Source of the DNA: Fibrobacterota bacterium
Lineage (GTDB): Bacteria; Fibrobacterota; Chitinivibrionia; Chitinivibrionales; Chitinispirillaceae
DNA length: 36,659 nt
NCBI GenBank assembly: GCA_023436145.1
Contig: JAEZKP010000003.1
Span: 1-36,659, forward strand
Direction of reading: 5' to 3'
Every line of letters starts with the position of its first letter. Positions within the stretch are counted from its first letter, which is position 1. The notes beneath the pieces are model-generated. The model saw nothing but the letters and a program-made list of their open reading frames with translations. It was not told the origin of the DNA and made no database searches. A program made the translations under genes and the position numbers. This document shows, in pieces, positions 7,380-14,435 of the stretch.

Positions 7380-8258
7380 TTAAAGGCGCTCTTTAAAAAC
7401 AGAATTCCACTTCGAGAGTGTCCAGATAATCGGTTTTCCGCTTTTATCCAGTTTGAATGCAACTATTCCTGTCCCATTTACAACAATAGGTTTTCCTTTG
7501 AAGCTATACTTGACTGTTGAGTTGTTTCCCACGTGTACATTAAAGCTGTCTCTGGCGGTAAAAGTACGGCTTTGGTTTTTTGCTATGATATTTTTCCATG
7601 AAGTACCATCTGCAAAGACCTGAATCCATGCGGAATCACTGATCACATCCAGTTTTAAACTCAGCATGCCAGTGGTATCCTTCAGGGAATCGGTAGCCAG
7701 ACCAATACTGTCGGCCACCTGCACTGGTGCTCCGGAAAACAGACTGTCTTCTGCAAGAGAATCACTGAGGCCATCCTGTGACAATGATACCCCAGCCACA
7801 GAATCGGGTCTGGTAATCAGATCGTTGGAGGAGGAGATCCAGCCTTTTTTGTTTGCCAGAAAACTGAACCCTGCCAACAGTGCTATTAAAATCAAAACGA
7901 CAATCAGCATGGGACTTTTGACCTCTTCTTTGTCCTTCATGCTTACCGTAATTTTGGAAGAGGTATCTTTTTCAATGCTCATACCCCTCTCCATATAGAA
8001 TTTTTTAAGAATCTCCTCTGAATCCAGAGATAAGTATTTAGCTAATGAACGAAGATATACTCTGACGTAGGGGTCAGCTGGCAGAGCTTCATACTCACTG
8101 GCTTCCAATGCTTTTATATATTTAACATTAAGCTTAAGATCTTTGGCAATGGTCTCCACGGTTATTCGCCGGGTTATTCTTTCTTTACGGAGTATGTCTC
8201 CAACCCGATCCCTGGATGGGTCCGCGGTGTTGAGGTCCGTTTCAATCTTCTCAGACAT
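7380..8258 (-). CDS. rodZ: RodZ-like cytoskeletal/HTH membrane protein
   Basis: The 292-aa protein has the RodZ layout. A cytoplasmic HTH_25 domain (about residues 15-85) carries VGDILRKERITRRITVETIA and 'YIKALEASEYEALPADPYVRVYLRSLAKYL'-type sequence. A single membrane helix follows near residues 117-135 (PMLIVVLILIALLAGFSFLA), then a periplasmic linker. The C-terminal DUF4115 domain begins about residue 200 (LKLDVISDSAWIQVFADGTSW). RodZ links MreB to the membrane during rod-shape growth. I start at the ATG at 8258 (MSEKIETD), preceded by AGGAA. It overlaps the maf stop by eight bases, so translation is probably coupled. Confidence 0.88.
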   Translation of the reverse strand: MSEKIETDLNTADPSRDRVGDILRKERITRRITVETIAKDLKLNVKYIKALEASEYEALPADPYVRVYLRSLAKYLSLDSEEILKKFYMERGMSIEKDTSSKITVSMKDKEEVKSPMLIVVLILIALLAGFSFLANKKGWISSSNDLITRPDSVAGVSLSQDGLSDSLAEDSLFSGAPVQVADSIGLATDSLKDTTGMLSLKLDVISDSAWIQVFADGTSWKNIIAKNQSRTFTARDSFNVHVGNNSTVKYSFKGKPIVVNGTGIVAFKLDKSGKPIIWTLSKWNSVFKERL

Positions 8259-8865
8259 TTGAGCATTCCTTTCGGAAGATGAATTCGTTAAACAGGTTGA
8301 TCGTTCCGGAAACCGGCAGTCCGACCACATTATAATAACAACCATCGATTCTATCTATAAAAATCATAGCCTTACCTTGAATTGCGTAACTTCCGGCTTT
8401 ATCCTGATACTCCGGAAAAGACAGATATTGCTCTATTTCCTGATCTGAAATGTTTCGAAAATAAACATCTGTACTTACCGCGTTTGTTCTGCAGAAATTT
8501 TCTTTGGCACAAAGCAGCGCAACTCCAGTAATTACTCTATGCTTCTTTCCGGAAAGATCTTTAAGCATTTGAAATGCATTGTCATAATCAGCAGGCTTGC
8601 CTAAAATAACCGAATTATTCACTACAACTGTATCTGCACTTAAAACCAAAGCTTCAGGGTTATTTTCCGAAACTCTTTTAGCTTTTATTATTGCTAATTT
8701 TTGCAAAGACTCGTTAAGGTGACCAGAGTCCAGATATGATTCTTCATTAATTTCTGCTGGAACAATTGTTTTAAAAGAAAACCCCATCAATGAGAGAATT
8801 TGTTTCCGACGGGGAGAGCCGGATGCCAGTATAACAGTTTTGCCGGGATTAAGCCAGTTTGTCAT
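8251..8865 (-). CDS. maf: Maf family nucleoside triphosphate pyrophosphatase
   Basis: Maf hydrolyses non-canonical or excess nucleoside triphosphates to monophosphates. The 204-aa form shows the substrate motif ILASGSPRRKQIL at the N-terminus, LSADTVVV with the catalytic Asp, 'GKPADYDNAFQMLKDLSGKKHRVITGV', and 'DKAGSYAIQGKAMIFIDRIDGCYYNVVGLPV'. This order fits the YhdE-type dTTP/UTP pyrophosphatase subgroup. I choose the ATG at 8865 (MTNWLNPGKT) over the TTG at 8916, since the conserved strand begins a few residues later. No strong ribosome binding site precedes it. It is the first gene of the minus-strand group running to hisB. Confidence 0.92.
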   Translation of the reverse strand: MTNWLNPGKTVILASGSPRRKQILSLMGFSFKTIVPAEINEESYLDSGHLNESLQKLAIIKAKRVSENNPEALVLSADTVVVNNSVILGKPADYDNAFQMLKDLSGKKHRVITGVALLCAKENFCRTNAVSTDVYFRNISDQEIEQYLSFPEYQDKAGSYAIQGKAMIFIDRIDGCYYNVVGLPVSGTINLFNEFIFRKECSNV

Positions 8866-9174
8866 AAATATAATTAAGCCGCTGATGTAGGGGCAATTTC
8901 TCCAGATAGGAATCAAACCAGTTGATTGTGTAATGTCATGCGAAATTCTCTATAAATATTATATAATACAAAATTTAAATATACCATTGTGATATTTAAG
9001 GTGAAAGAGTAATGTTTGGAAGTCCGGAATTCCCGTTTGCCACTATCAGAGATAATTATTAAAATTCCAAATTCTCCCGGAGACTCATTTAATTCCAAAA
9101 ACTTACATAAAATATACTGAAAAAAACGGATCATATCTGTTGATTTACGAATCCTCTGATTTTATTTTAATGTT
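8866..9174. other. Divergent intergenic region, no supported gene
   Basis: The region between maf (minus) and the leader of the aminotransferase operon (plus) is AT-rich. A 73-codon minus-strand frame (8913-9134) can be read, but it has low-complexity AT-driven composition, no ribosome binding site and overlaps the long version of maf, so I do not call it. The region must hold at least one promoter in each direction. Confidence 0.4.
9140..9168 (+). promoter_or_regulatory. Candidate promoter for aminotransferase leader
   Basis: TTGATT at 9140-9145 and TATTTT at 9163-9168 are 17 bases apart, each matching four of six consensus bases. A second -10-like TATAAT lies at 9193-9198 with a poor -35. 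Either would start a plus-strand transcript that runs into the terminator at 9289-9321. A near-perfect palindrome TAATGCG-C-CGCATTA at 9218-9232 lies just downstream and could be an operator or an RNA hairpin. Confidence 0.35.
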
Positions 9175-9288
9175 ATTATGAAAACTGTCCATTATAATCC
9201 AGAAACACCAAACCAGTTAATGCGCCGCATTATAGAGACGGATTTATAACTATTGGAGCGAGATCATAACCATCTTTTAATAATCAGG

Positions 9289-9321
9289 AAAGCCCGCTTC
9301 AAAAAAGCGGGCTTTTTTTTT
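9289..9321 (+). terminator. Strong intrinsic terminator upstream of aminotransferase operon (possible attenuator)
   Basis: AAAGCCCGCTT (9289-9299) pairs perfectly with AAGCGGGCTTT (9305-9315) around a five-base loop, followed by a run of T to 9321. No plus-strand gene lies upstream, since maf is on the other strand. The terminator therefore must end a leader or small RNA. The next ATG is only 20 bases after it. Confidence 0.85.
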
Positions 9322-9341
9322 GTTTTTTAGTTGGAGAGAAT

Positions 9342-9503
9342 ATGGAAATTGGTGAGTTATTCCGGGACCGGAATCTGGTCCCGGTGTCCCGTAAAAGACT
9401 CTTTTCTGAAAATGTTTACTTATTCATCCCTGAAAATATCAGGAAGAAAATTGCTTTAGCATACTTAAAAAACAGACCAGAAAGAGACAAAAATGGACAT
9501 TGA
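9342..9503 (+). CDS. Small ORF, 53 aa, overlapping aminotransferase start
   Basis: The ATG at 9342 is preceded by GGAGAG at good spacing. The frame runs 53 codons to a TGA at 9501-9503, overlapping the aminotransferase ATG (9493) by 11 bases. The product starts MEIGELFRDRNLVPVSRKRL and continues with 'IPENIRKKIALAYLKNRPE'; it is basic and has no signal peptide or membrane helix. I do not recognise it. A good ribosome binding site and the overlap with the next gene suggest that it is translated and coupled to the aminotransferase. It may be a real small protein or serve only to deliver ribosomes. Confidence 0.55.
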   Translation: MEIGELFRDRNLVPVSRKRLFSENVYLFIPENIRKKIALAYLKNRPERDKNGH

Positions 9504-10704
9504 TACAATTGCATTAGAAGAAAAATATTTGGTTAATTTTTATAAAAAGAGACCTCTGGTTATAGAAAGTGGTTATGGAGTAAAGGTAAAGGATGTATCC
9601 GGAAAAGAATACCTGGATTTTACTTCAGGGTGGGCTGTGACCTCTTTGGGACACTCTCATCCAGTGATAATTGATGCTTTGGTTGAACAAGCCAAAAAAA
9701 TCATTCACAACCCAGATTCAGGCATGACATATTCACCACCCAGAGCAAGATTGTTACTGGAATTAAAAAAAATCCTGCCTGGCTGTCTTGAAAAAGTGTT
9801 TTTTACCAATAGTGGATCTGAAGCAAATGATGCATCAATTAAGCTGGCCAGAAAAATTACACAAAGAAGAAAAGTAATATCCGCAAACAAAAGTTTTCAT
9901 GGAAGGACGATTGGTACTGTATCTGCCACCGGTCAGTATTCTCATCGGAACAGATTCAATGTACTAATCCCTGATTTCCAGTTTGTCGATTATGGCTGCT
10001 GCAAACAGATAAAAGAGGCCCTTGATTCTGATACTGCTGCAGTGATAATTGAACCGATTCAGGGGGAAGGTGGTGTGATAGTACCCGAACCAGGCTATCT
10101 GGAAAAGATAAGTGATAGCTGCAGGGATAATGGCACCTTGCTTATAGTGGATGAAATCCAGACAGGCTTTTTCAGAACAGGACCGGCTTTTATTAGCAGT
10201 AATAAAAATATCAAAATTGATTTTTTGACTATGGCCAAAGGTATAGCTGGGGGGTTTCCATTTGGTGCTGTAGCCGTATCCAAAGAAATTGCCTCAAAAA
10301 TCGAATATGGTGATCATGGCGGAACTTACATAGGAAATCCATTAGGATGTGCAGTCGCAGGTGCTGTAATAAATTTTATGATTAATAGCAGGATAAGTTC
10401 AAACGTAAATAAAATTTCAGGGCTGATATTTGATACTCTTTATCAATGGAAATGCAACTGTCCCGGGTTTATTGCGGATGTGCGGGGAGCTGGACTACTG
10501 ATTGCCCTGGAATTCACAAATGAATCCAGCGCTTCAGCAGTCGTGCAATCTGCATTGAAAAAAGGACTTATCTTAAACTTGATTCATGGAAAGATTATAA
10601 GATTGTTTCCTGCACTCATTATCAGTGAACAGGAAATAATGCAGGGTCTCTCTATTATGAAATCTTCAATTGAAGAGGTAATCAAAAGACAGGTGATCAT
10701 TTAA
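9493..10704 (+). CDS. argD: Class-III PLP aminotransferase, acetylornithine aminotransferase (ArgD)-like
   Basis: A 403-aa fold-type I aminotransferase of the ornithine/acetylornithine group, which transfers an amino group using pyridoxal phosphate. Visible landmarks are YLDFTSGWAVTSLGHSHP at the substrate loop, FFTNSGSEANDASIKLAR (PLP phosphate loop), SFHGRTIGTVSATG, EPIQGEGGV, VDEIQTGFFRTG with Asp220, and TMAKGIAGGFPFGA with the Schiff-base Lys249. GGTYIGNPLGCAVAG and DVRGAGLLIALEF complete the family pattern. Length is normal. ArgD/LysJ, succinylornithine and 4-aminobutyrate enzymes share these motifs, so the exact substrate is not fixed by sequence. No other arginine gene lies nearby. 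Expression may be set by the upstream terminator and the overlapping 53-aa frame. Confidence 0.85.
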   Translation: MDIDTIALEEKYLVNFYKKRPLVIESGYGVKVKDVSGKEYLDFTSGWAVTSLGHSHPVIIDALVEQAKKIIHNPDSGMTYSPPRARLLLELKKILPGCLEKVFFTNSGSEANDASIKLARKITQRRKVISANKSFHGRTIGTVSATGQYSHRNRFNVLIPDFQFVDYGCCKQIKEALDSDTAAVIIEPIQGEGGVIVPEPGYLEKISDSCRDNGTLLIVDEIQTGFFRTGPAFISSNKNIKIDFLTMAKGIAGGFPFGAVAVSKEIASKIEYGDHGGTYIGNPLGCAVAGAVINFMINSRISSNVNKISGLIFDTLYQWKCNCPGFIADVRGAGLLIALEFTNESSASAVVQSALKKGLILNLIHGKIIRLFPALIISEQEIMQGLSIMKSSIEEVIKRQVII

Positions 10705-10711
10705 TTTCTGA

Positions 10712-10737
10712 CAGGGGCTGCCTTATGCATGCCCCTG
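10712..10737. terminator. Hairpin between convergent genes
   Basis: CAGGGGC (10712-10718) pairs with GCCCCTG (10731-10737), and TGC/GCA can extend the stem inward with one bulge. It lies between the aminotransferase stop and the minus-strand lipoprotein stop at 10757. No T-run follows in either direction, so it may be a weak bidirectional terminator or a transcript-end stabiliser. Confidence 0.45.
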
Positions 10738-10756
10738 CAAATCCATGGTTAATGTC

Positions 10757-11500
10757 TTAGTAAACCTCGCCCTCCACTTGCACCCCTTTTTCATATTTTG
10801 CTCTGGAACGCACCCCACCTTTTTCTTTATACATGAAGCGGTCCCCTTCGTAGTTTCCGTCCTTATAAAAACCACTTTCCTCTTTTTTGCCATTCTTAAA
10901 ATAGGTGGTATAGGGACCATTCAACACATTCATTTTGTAATTGAGCTCTGATTTCATCTTTCCATTTTCAAACCATTCCTGCTCTGGGCCTTCCTTGTCT
11001 CCGTTGACATATGTTTTAAGGAATTTTTTGGCTCCTGATGGAAAATAGGTTATTTCCTGTCCATCTTTTTTTCCTGCTTTGTAGGTGACCTCTGTTTGTA
11101 CTGAGCCGTCTTGGAAATAAGTCTTAAACTGACCTTCTGGTAAAGAATCTACAAAATTAGCTTCACTCAATATTTTTCCATCCTCATACCAGGACTTTTC
11201 CGGACCATTTTTTTTACCTGATTTATAATAACTCTCTTTATATTTTGCTCCACTGGCATAATAAATTGTCTGAGTGCTGTCAGGGAGTCCATCTTTAAAA
11301 TACGAATCTGATTGTATTTGACCATTAGGGTGATAAAAGGTTGTGCGGATGATATTTTTTTGTGATCCTTTATAGTAAATGACCTTTTTGTCTTTTCCAT
11401 CGGGATATTTTTCCTGTACCAGTTGCTGAATTGTGTTGTTATCTCCACAACCGATTAAACCAATCACTATTGCTGCAATACCAAAGATCTTCAATTGCAT
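10757..11500 (-). CDS. MORN-repeat (YwqK-like) lipoprotein
   Basis: The 247-aa product starts with a lipoprotein signal, MQLKIFGIAAIVIGLIGC, with lipidation at Cys18. The rest is about eight tandem 20-23-residue units of the form Y-x-x-x-G-x(3-12)-Y-x-x-G-x-x-x-G: 'YASGAKYKESYYKSGKKNG', 'YFPSGAKKFLKTYVNGDKEG', 'YFKNGKKEESGFYKDGNYEG'. These are MORN_2 repeats as found in YwqK-family proteins, some of which are annotated as antitoxins. No toxin gene lies next to it, and lipidation puts it outside the cytoplasm, so an antitoxin role is unlikely here. A surface or periplasmic binding role is a guess. Its ATG lies below AGGAGAG, an adequate binding site. Confidence 0.85.
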   Translation of the reverse strand: MQLKIFGIAAIVIGLIGCGDNNTIQQLVQEKYPDGKDKKVIYYKGSQKNIIRTTFYHPNGQIQSDSYFKDGLPDSTQTIYYASGAKYKESYYKSGKKNGPEKSWYEDGKILSEANFVDSLPEGQFKTYFQDGSVQTEVTYKAGKKDGQEITYFPSGAKKFLKTYVNGDKEGPEQEWFENGKMKSELNYKMNVLNGPYTTYFKNGKKEESGFYKDGNYEGDRFMYKEKGGVRSRAKYEKGVQVEGEVY

Positions 11501-11694
11501 GGAATGACTCTCCTTTTTAAGATGAAATTGCCATCAGTGCAAGAATCTAAATTAATATGTTTATGGGTTCCAGTCAAACAGGATGCCTGCCGGGGGCAGA
11601 TACTATTTTAACATCATTTTATTAAATTTCCTTTAACCTGAGCCGAAGAACTGATATTTCTATAAAGACGCAAATTCCATTTCAGGAGAAAAAA

Positions 11695-12459
11695 TTGAAA
11701 TTTCATCCCTGCATTGATATCCACCAGGGAAAGGTGAAGCAGATTGTAGGCAGCAGCCTTTCTGATAATGAAAATGAGCTGGTTACCAATTTTCAAACTG
11801 ATCTCAATCCGGCTTATTACGCGGAAATTTATAAAAAAGACAAGCTTACAGGTGGCCATGTCATTATGCTTGGTGCTGGAAATGAAAATGCAGCAATACA
11901 AGCTTTAAAAGCTTATCCTGGCGGTCTTCAGGTAGGAGGAGGTATTAATCCCCAAAATGCTTCTATCTATCTTGATGCTGGCGCGTCTCATGTGATCGTT
12001 ACTTCATATGTTTTCAGCGAGGGGAAGCTGCAATGGGAAAAACTAAGCCAACTATCCCAAATCGTGGGCAAAAATCGACTGGTATTAGACCTTAGCTGTA
12101 AGAAAAAGGGTGGTGAATACTTTGTGGTGACTGATCGGTGGCAAAAATTTACACAGATTTCGCTTTCCAATGAAACTTTTGCTCTCTTATCACAGTATTG
12201 CGATCAATTCCTTATTCACGCTGCTGATGTGGAAGGGAAGAAAAGTGGAATAGATGAAGAGCTTGTATCTCTTTTGGCCCGGTGCTCACCGATTGCAGTT
12301 ACCTATGCCGGAGGAGTGAATTCTATTAGTGATCTGGAGCTTATCAGAGATTCGGGTAATTTCAGAGTAGATGTGACTGTGGGGAGCGCGCTGGACCTTT
12401 TTGGCGGCAATTTAAATTATAGGGATGTCGTTTCATGGTTTTGCCAAAACATTCAATGA
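11695..12459 (+). CDS. hisA: Eukaryotic-type HisA: ProFAR isomerase
   Basis: This enzyme isomerises ProFAR to PRFAR in histidine synthesis. The 254 residues follow the fungal HIS6 type rather than the common bacterial HisA: 'CIDIHQGKVKQIVGSSL', 'YYAEIYKKDKLTGGHVIMLG', LQVGGGINPQNA, VIVTSYVFSEG, RLVLDLSCKKKGG, FLIHAADVEGKKSGIDEELV, VTYAGGVNS and SALDLFGGNL all align with the yeast pattern from memory. Likely catalytic aspartates are Asp8 and Asp132. The start is a TTG at 11695, supported by CAGGAG six bases upstream. The stop codon overlaps the apbE start (ATGA at 12456-12459), so the two are translationally coupled. It stands apart from hisB. Functional assignment is firm; how the eukaryotic-type form came here is open. 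Confidence 0.9.
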   Translation: MKFHPCIDIHQGKVKQIVGSSLSDNENELVTNFQTDLNPAYYAEIYKKDKLTGGHVIMLGAGNENAAIQALKAYPGGLQVGGGINPQNASIYLDAGASHVIVTSYVFSEGKLQWEKLSQLSQIVGKNRLVLDLSCKKKGGEYFVVTDRWQKFTQISLSNETFALLSQYCDQFLIHAADVEGKKSGIDEELVSLLARCSPIAVTYAGGVNSISDLELIRDSGNFRVDVTVGSALDLFGGNLNYRDVVSWFCQNIQ

Positions 12460-13454
12460 GAATCCTAACTCTCTGTCTTCTGCTCTGTTTCTTTGGTGCT
12501 GGCTGTAAAATCAAACCGGAATTAGCAAAAAAGAAGTATTTCCGTATGGATACCATCACCGAAGTTACCCTTGTTGTTAAAGATAAAAAACAGATACAGC
12601 AGTGCTGGAATTCCATAGATTCCCTTTTGAAAAACTGGGAGGACCGTTTTTCGGTAGAGGGATCTTTGTCCGAAGTTCGAAATCTTAACGAACGGAAAAA
12701 AAATATAATGCCGGTCAGTTCACAACTCAGAGATATGCTGCGTACGGCAATAAATTACGGTGATACTCTTGATGGTGGATTTGATCTGACGATATTGCCA
12801 ATCAAACAGCTCTGGGGGTTAGGAGAGAATTCTACAGAGAAACAACCTCTACCCTCTGCACAACAGGTGCAGTCTGCACTGGAAAAGGTTGACTACACGA
12901 AGGTAAAAATAGTCAATGACTCAGTTTATTTCTCCTCAGAGGAAACACAAATTGATGTGGGTGGAATAGCCAAGGGATATGTATTACGGGAAATAAGAAA
13001 TCTGCTTGACAGGTACGGGGTAGAGAATTATCTGGTCTCAGCCGGGGGAGATATTATTGCAAATGGAAAAAGAATTGATGGCAAGCCCTGGAAGGTCGGT
13101 ATACAACATCCCAGAAATCAGGGGATACTTGGTTCTGTAGAACTTGATAGTGGATCTATTGTTACAAGCGGAGACTATGAGCGATGCCGGATAATTGAGG
13201 GAAAAAGATATCACCATCTGTTTGATACCAGAACCGGTTATTGCGGTCAACAAAATCAGAGCTTGACAATATATGGGCCGGATCCAGTGGAAGCAGACAT
13301 AATGAGCACTGGCTTATTCAGCAGACCTGCAGAGCAAATCATTGAATTTGTAAATACCCGCCCCCGTTTTGAGTGTCTGGTGGTTGATTCTTGCGGTAAA
13401 GTCTTCAAAAGCAATGGGTGGTTTACCAGAGTTACAATCTTTGAAGAAAACTGA
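12456..13454 (+). CDS. apbE: ApbE-type FAD:protein FMN transferase, lipoprotein
   Basis: ApbE attaches FMN from FAD covalently to threonine residues of partner flavoproteins such as Rnf and Nqr subunits. The 332-aa protein starts MRILTLCLLLCFFGAGC, a lipoprotein signal with Cys17, so it acts at the outer face of the inner membrane. Family motifs follow: YFRMDTITEVTL, 'GDTLDGGFDLTILPIKQLWG', IDVGGIAKGYVLREI, YLVSAGGDIIANGK, SGSIVTSGDYER, YHHLFDTRTGYCG and the metal-binding 'VEADIMSTGLF'. The usual HIIDPRTG reads HLFDTRTG. I use the ATG at 12456, which overlaps the hisA stop by four bases, rather than 12435. No target flavoprotein gene is in view. Its stop codon lies within the hairpin at 13450-13468. 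Confidence 0.92.
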   Translation: MRILTLCLLLCFFGAGCKIKPELAKKKYFRMDTITEVTLVVKDKKQIQQCWNSIDSLLKNWEDRFSVEGSLSEVRNLNERKKNIMPVSSQLRDMLRTAINYGDTLDGGFDLTILPIKQLWGLGENSTEKQPLPSAQQVQSALEKVDYTKVKIVNDSVYFSSEETQIDVGGIAKGYVLREIRNLLDRYGVENYLVSAGGDIIANGKRIDGKPWKVGIQHPRNQGILGSVELDSGSIVTSGDYERCRIIEGKRYHHLFDTRTGYCGQQNQSLTIYGPDPVEADIMSTGLFSRPAEQIIEFVNTRPRFECLVVDSCGKVFKSNGWFTRVTIFEEN

Positions 13455-13475
13455 TCCGCGGGATCAGTAATTTTT
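13445..13475. terminator. Bidirectional terminator shared by apbE and kdsA
   Basis: ACTGATCC (13450-13457) and GGATCAGT (13461-13468) are perfect complements around a GCG loop. On the plus strand AATTTTT follows, and on the minus strand TTTTC. The apbE stop (TGA, 13452-13454) is in one arm and the kdsA stop (13464-13466) is in the other, so one palindrome provides both stops and both terminators. Confidence 0.75.
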
Positions 13476-14276
13476 AAGATAATCATAAAGTGCTATCAAC
13501 CGAGGTATGTTCCGCTCGAACTCGCTAAGGAAAAGGCTGTTGGGACCATCACAGAGTGCGCTGTCCGGTTGTGGATGCACCTCAAAGAACAACCCGTCAA
13601 CTCCAACCGACAAAGCAGCTTTTGCCAGAGGTATGGCTAAATCTCTGTTTCCTGAGGAGTATCCCTGACCTGCTCCCGGTTGCTGAACACTATGAGTGGC
13701 ATCAAAGATAAGAGGTTTGCCAAAACTTCTCATTGTGGCAAAACCTGCAAAATCAACTACTAACCGGTTATATCCAAAAAAAGTGCCCCGTTCGGTAAGC
13801 CAGGTATTTTCACCTGCCTTCTCAAGTGAGTATTTCATCTCCTGTGGAGAGATAAACTGCCCTTTCTTGATATTGACAATTTTTCCAGTCTTTCCTGCAC
13901 TGATAAGTAAATCGGTTTGCCGGCAGAGAAATGCCGGTATTTGCAGAACATCAACCACCTGGGAGGCTTCGGTTATCTGAGACACCTCATGTATATCTGT
14001 CAATAATGGCAGTCCGGTCTCCTCTTTGACATTCCGTAATAACTCCAGTCCTTCAGCCTCTCCCGGACCTCTGAAAGAATTAAGGCTTGTGCGATTAGCC
14101 TTATCATAAGATGCTTTGAAGATAATGTCTACCTGGTGTTTATTGGAAAGGCGGGCAAGAGTCGAGGCAATCTGAAGAGTAGTCTCACGGTTCTCCAGAA
14201 CGCAGGGACCTGCTATAAAAAAAAGCCTGGGTTTTGAGGCGTTGCTATATCTGAAAATGGAAGCGGATTTTTTCAT
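13464..14276 (-). CDS. kdsA: 3-deoxy-D-manno-octulosonate 8-phosphate synthase
   Basis: KdsA condenses arabinose-5-phosphate with phosphoenolpyruvate to make KDO-8-phosphate, the first committed step to KDO in the LPS inner core. The 270 residues show FFIAGPCVLEN, FKASYDKANRTSLNSFRGPG, LLTDIHEVSQ, VDVLQIPAFLCRQTDLL, KIVNIKKGQF, 'TERGTFFGYNRLVVDF', 'FDATHSVQQPG', and FFEVHPQPDSALCDGPN. Cys25 in AGPC corresponds to the metal-binding cysteine of metal-dependent KdsA, where the E. coli type has Asn, so this should be the metalloenzyme class. The gene converges on apbE and is divergent from gapA. Its presence is the best evidence here for an LPS-bearing outer membrane. Confidence 0.96.
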   Translation of the reverse strand: MKKSASIFRYSNASKPRLFFIAGPCVLENRETTLQIASTLARLSNKHQVDIIFKASYDKANRTSLNSFRGPGEAEGLELLRNVKEETGLPLLTDIHEVSQITEASQVVDVLQIPAFLCRQTDLLISAGKTGKIVNIKKGQFISPQEMKYSLEKAGENTWLTERGTFFGYNRLVVDFAGFATMRSFGKPLIFDATHSVQQPGAGQGYSSGNRDLAIPLAKAALSVGVDGLFFEVHPQPDSALCDGPNSLFLSEFERNIPRLIALYDYLKNY

Positions 14277-14291
14277 GGTTCTCCTGTCATA

Positions 14292-14306
14292 ACATTCTAT
14301 GAATGT
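14292..14306. promoter_or_regulatory. Palindrome between kdsA and gapA
   Basis: ACATTC-TAT-GAATGT is a perfect 6-bp inverted repeat with a 3-base centre, placed in the divergent intergenic region 14 bases upstream of the gapA -35 box. Size and position suit a regulator operator. No regulator is identified. Confidence 0.3.
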
Positions 14307-14319
14307 CTTTTGATTTTAA

Positions 14320-14349
14320 TTGACTCCGGTCGCTGAATCAACTTATATT
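14320..14349 (+). promoter_or_regulatory. Candidate gapA promoter
   Basis: TTGACT (14320-14325) and TATATT (14344-14349) each match five of six consensus bases, with an 18-base spacer. This predicts a start near 14356 and a leader of about 80 bases before gapA. Confidence 0.55.
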
Positions 14350-14435
14350 AGTCGCCGTATGTTTTATACATAAAATAGCATATTTTCGTTAAAAACAGAG
14401 TACTTTCTCACTATTCATTATGATGGAGGAACTTC

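Noticed and set aside
8913..9134. Minus-strand 73-codon frame upstream of maf
   Set aside because: No ribosome binding site, AT-driven composition without recognisable domain, and overlap with the long version of maf.
9178..9249. Short frame (23 codons, with two adjacent Arg codons) before the terminator, possible arginine leader peptide
   Set aside because: No ribosome binding site and only two Arg codons; not enough to claim classical attenuation.
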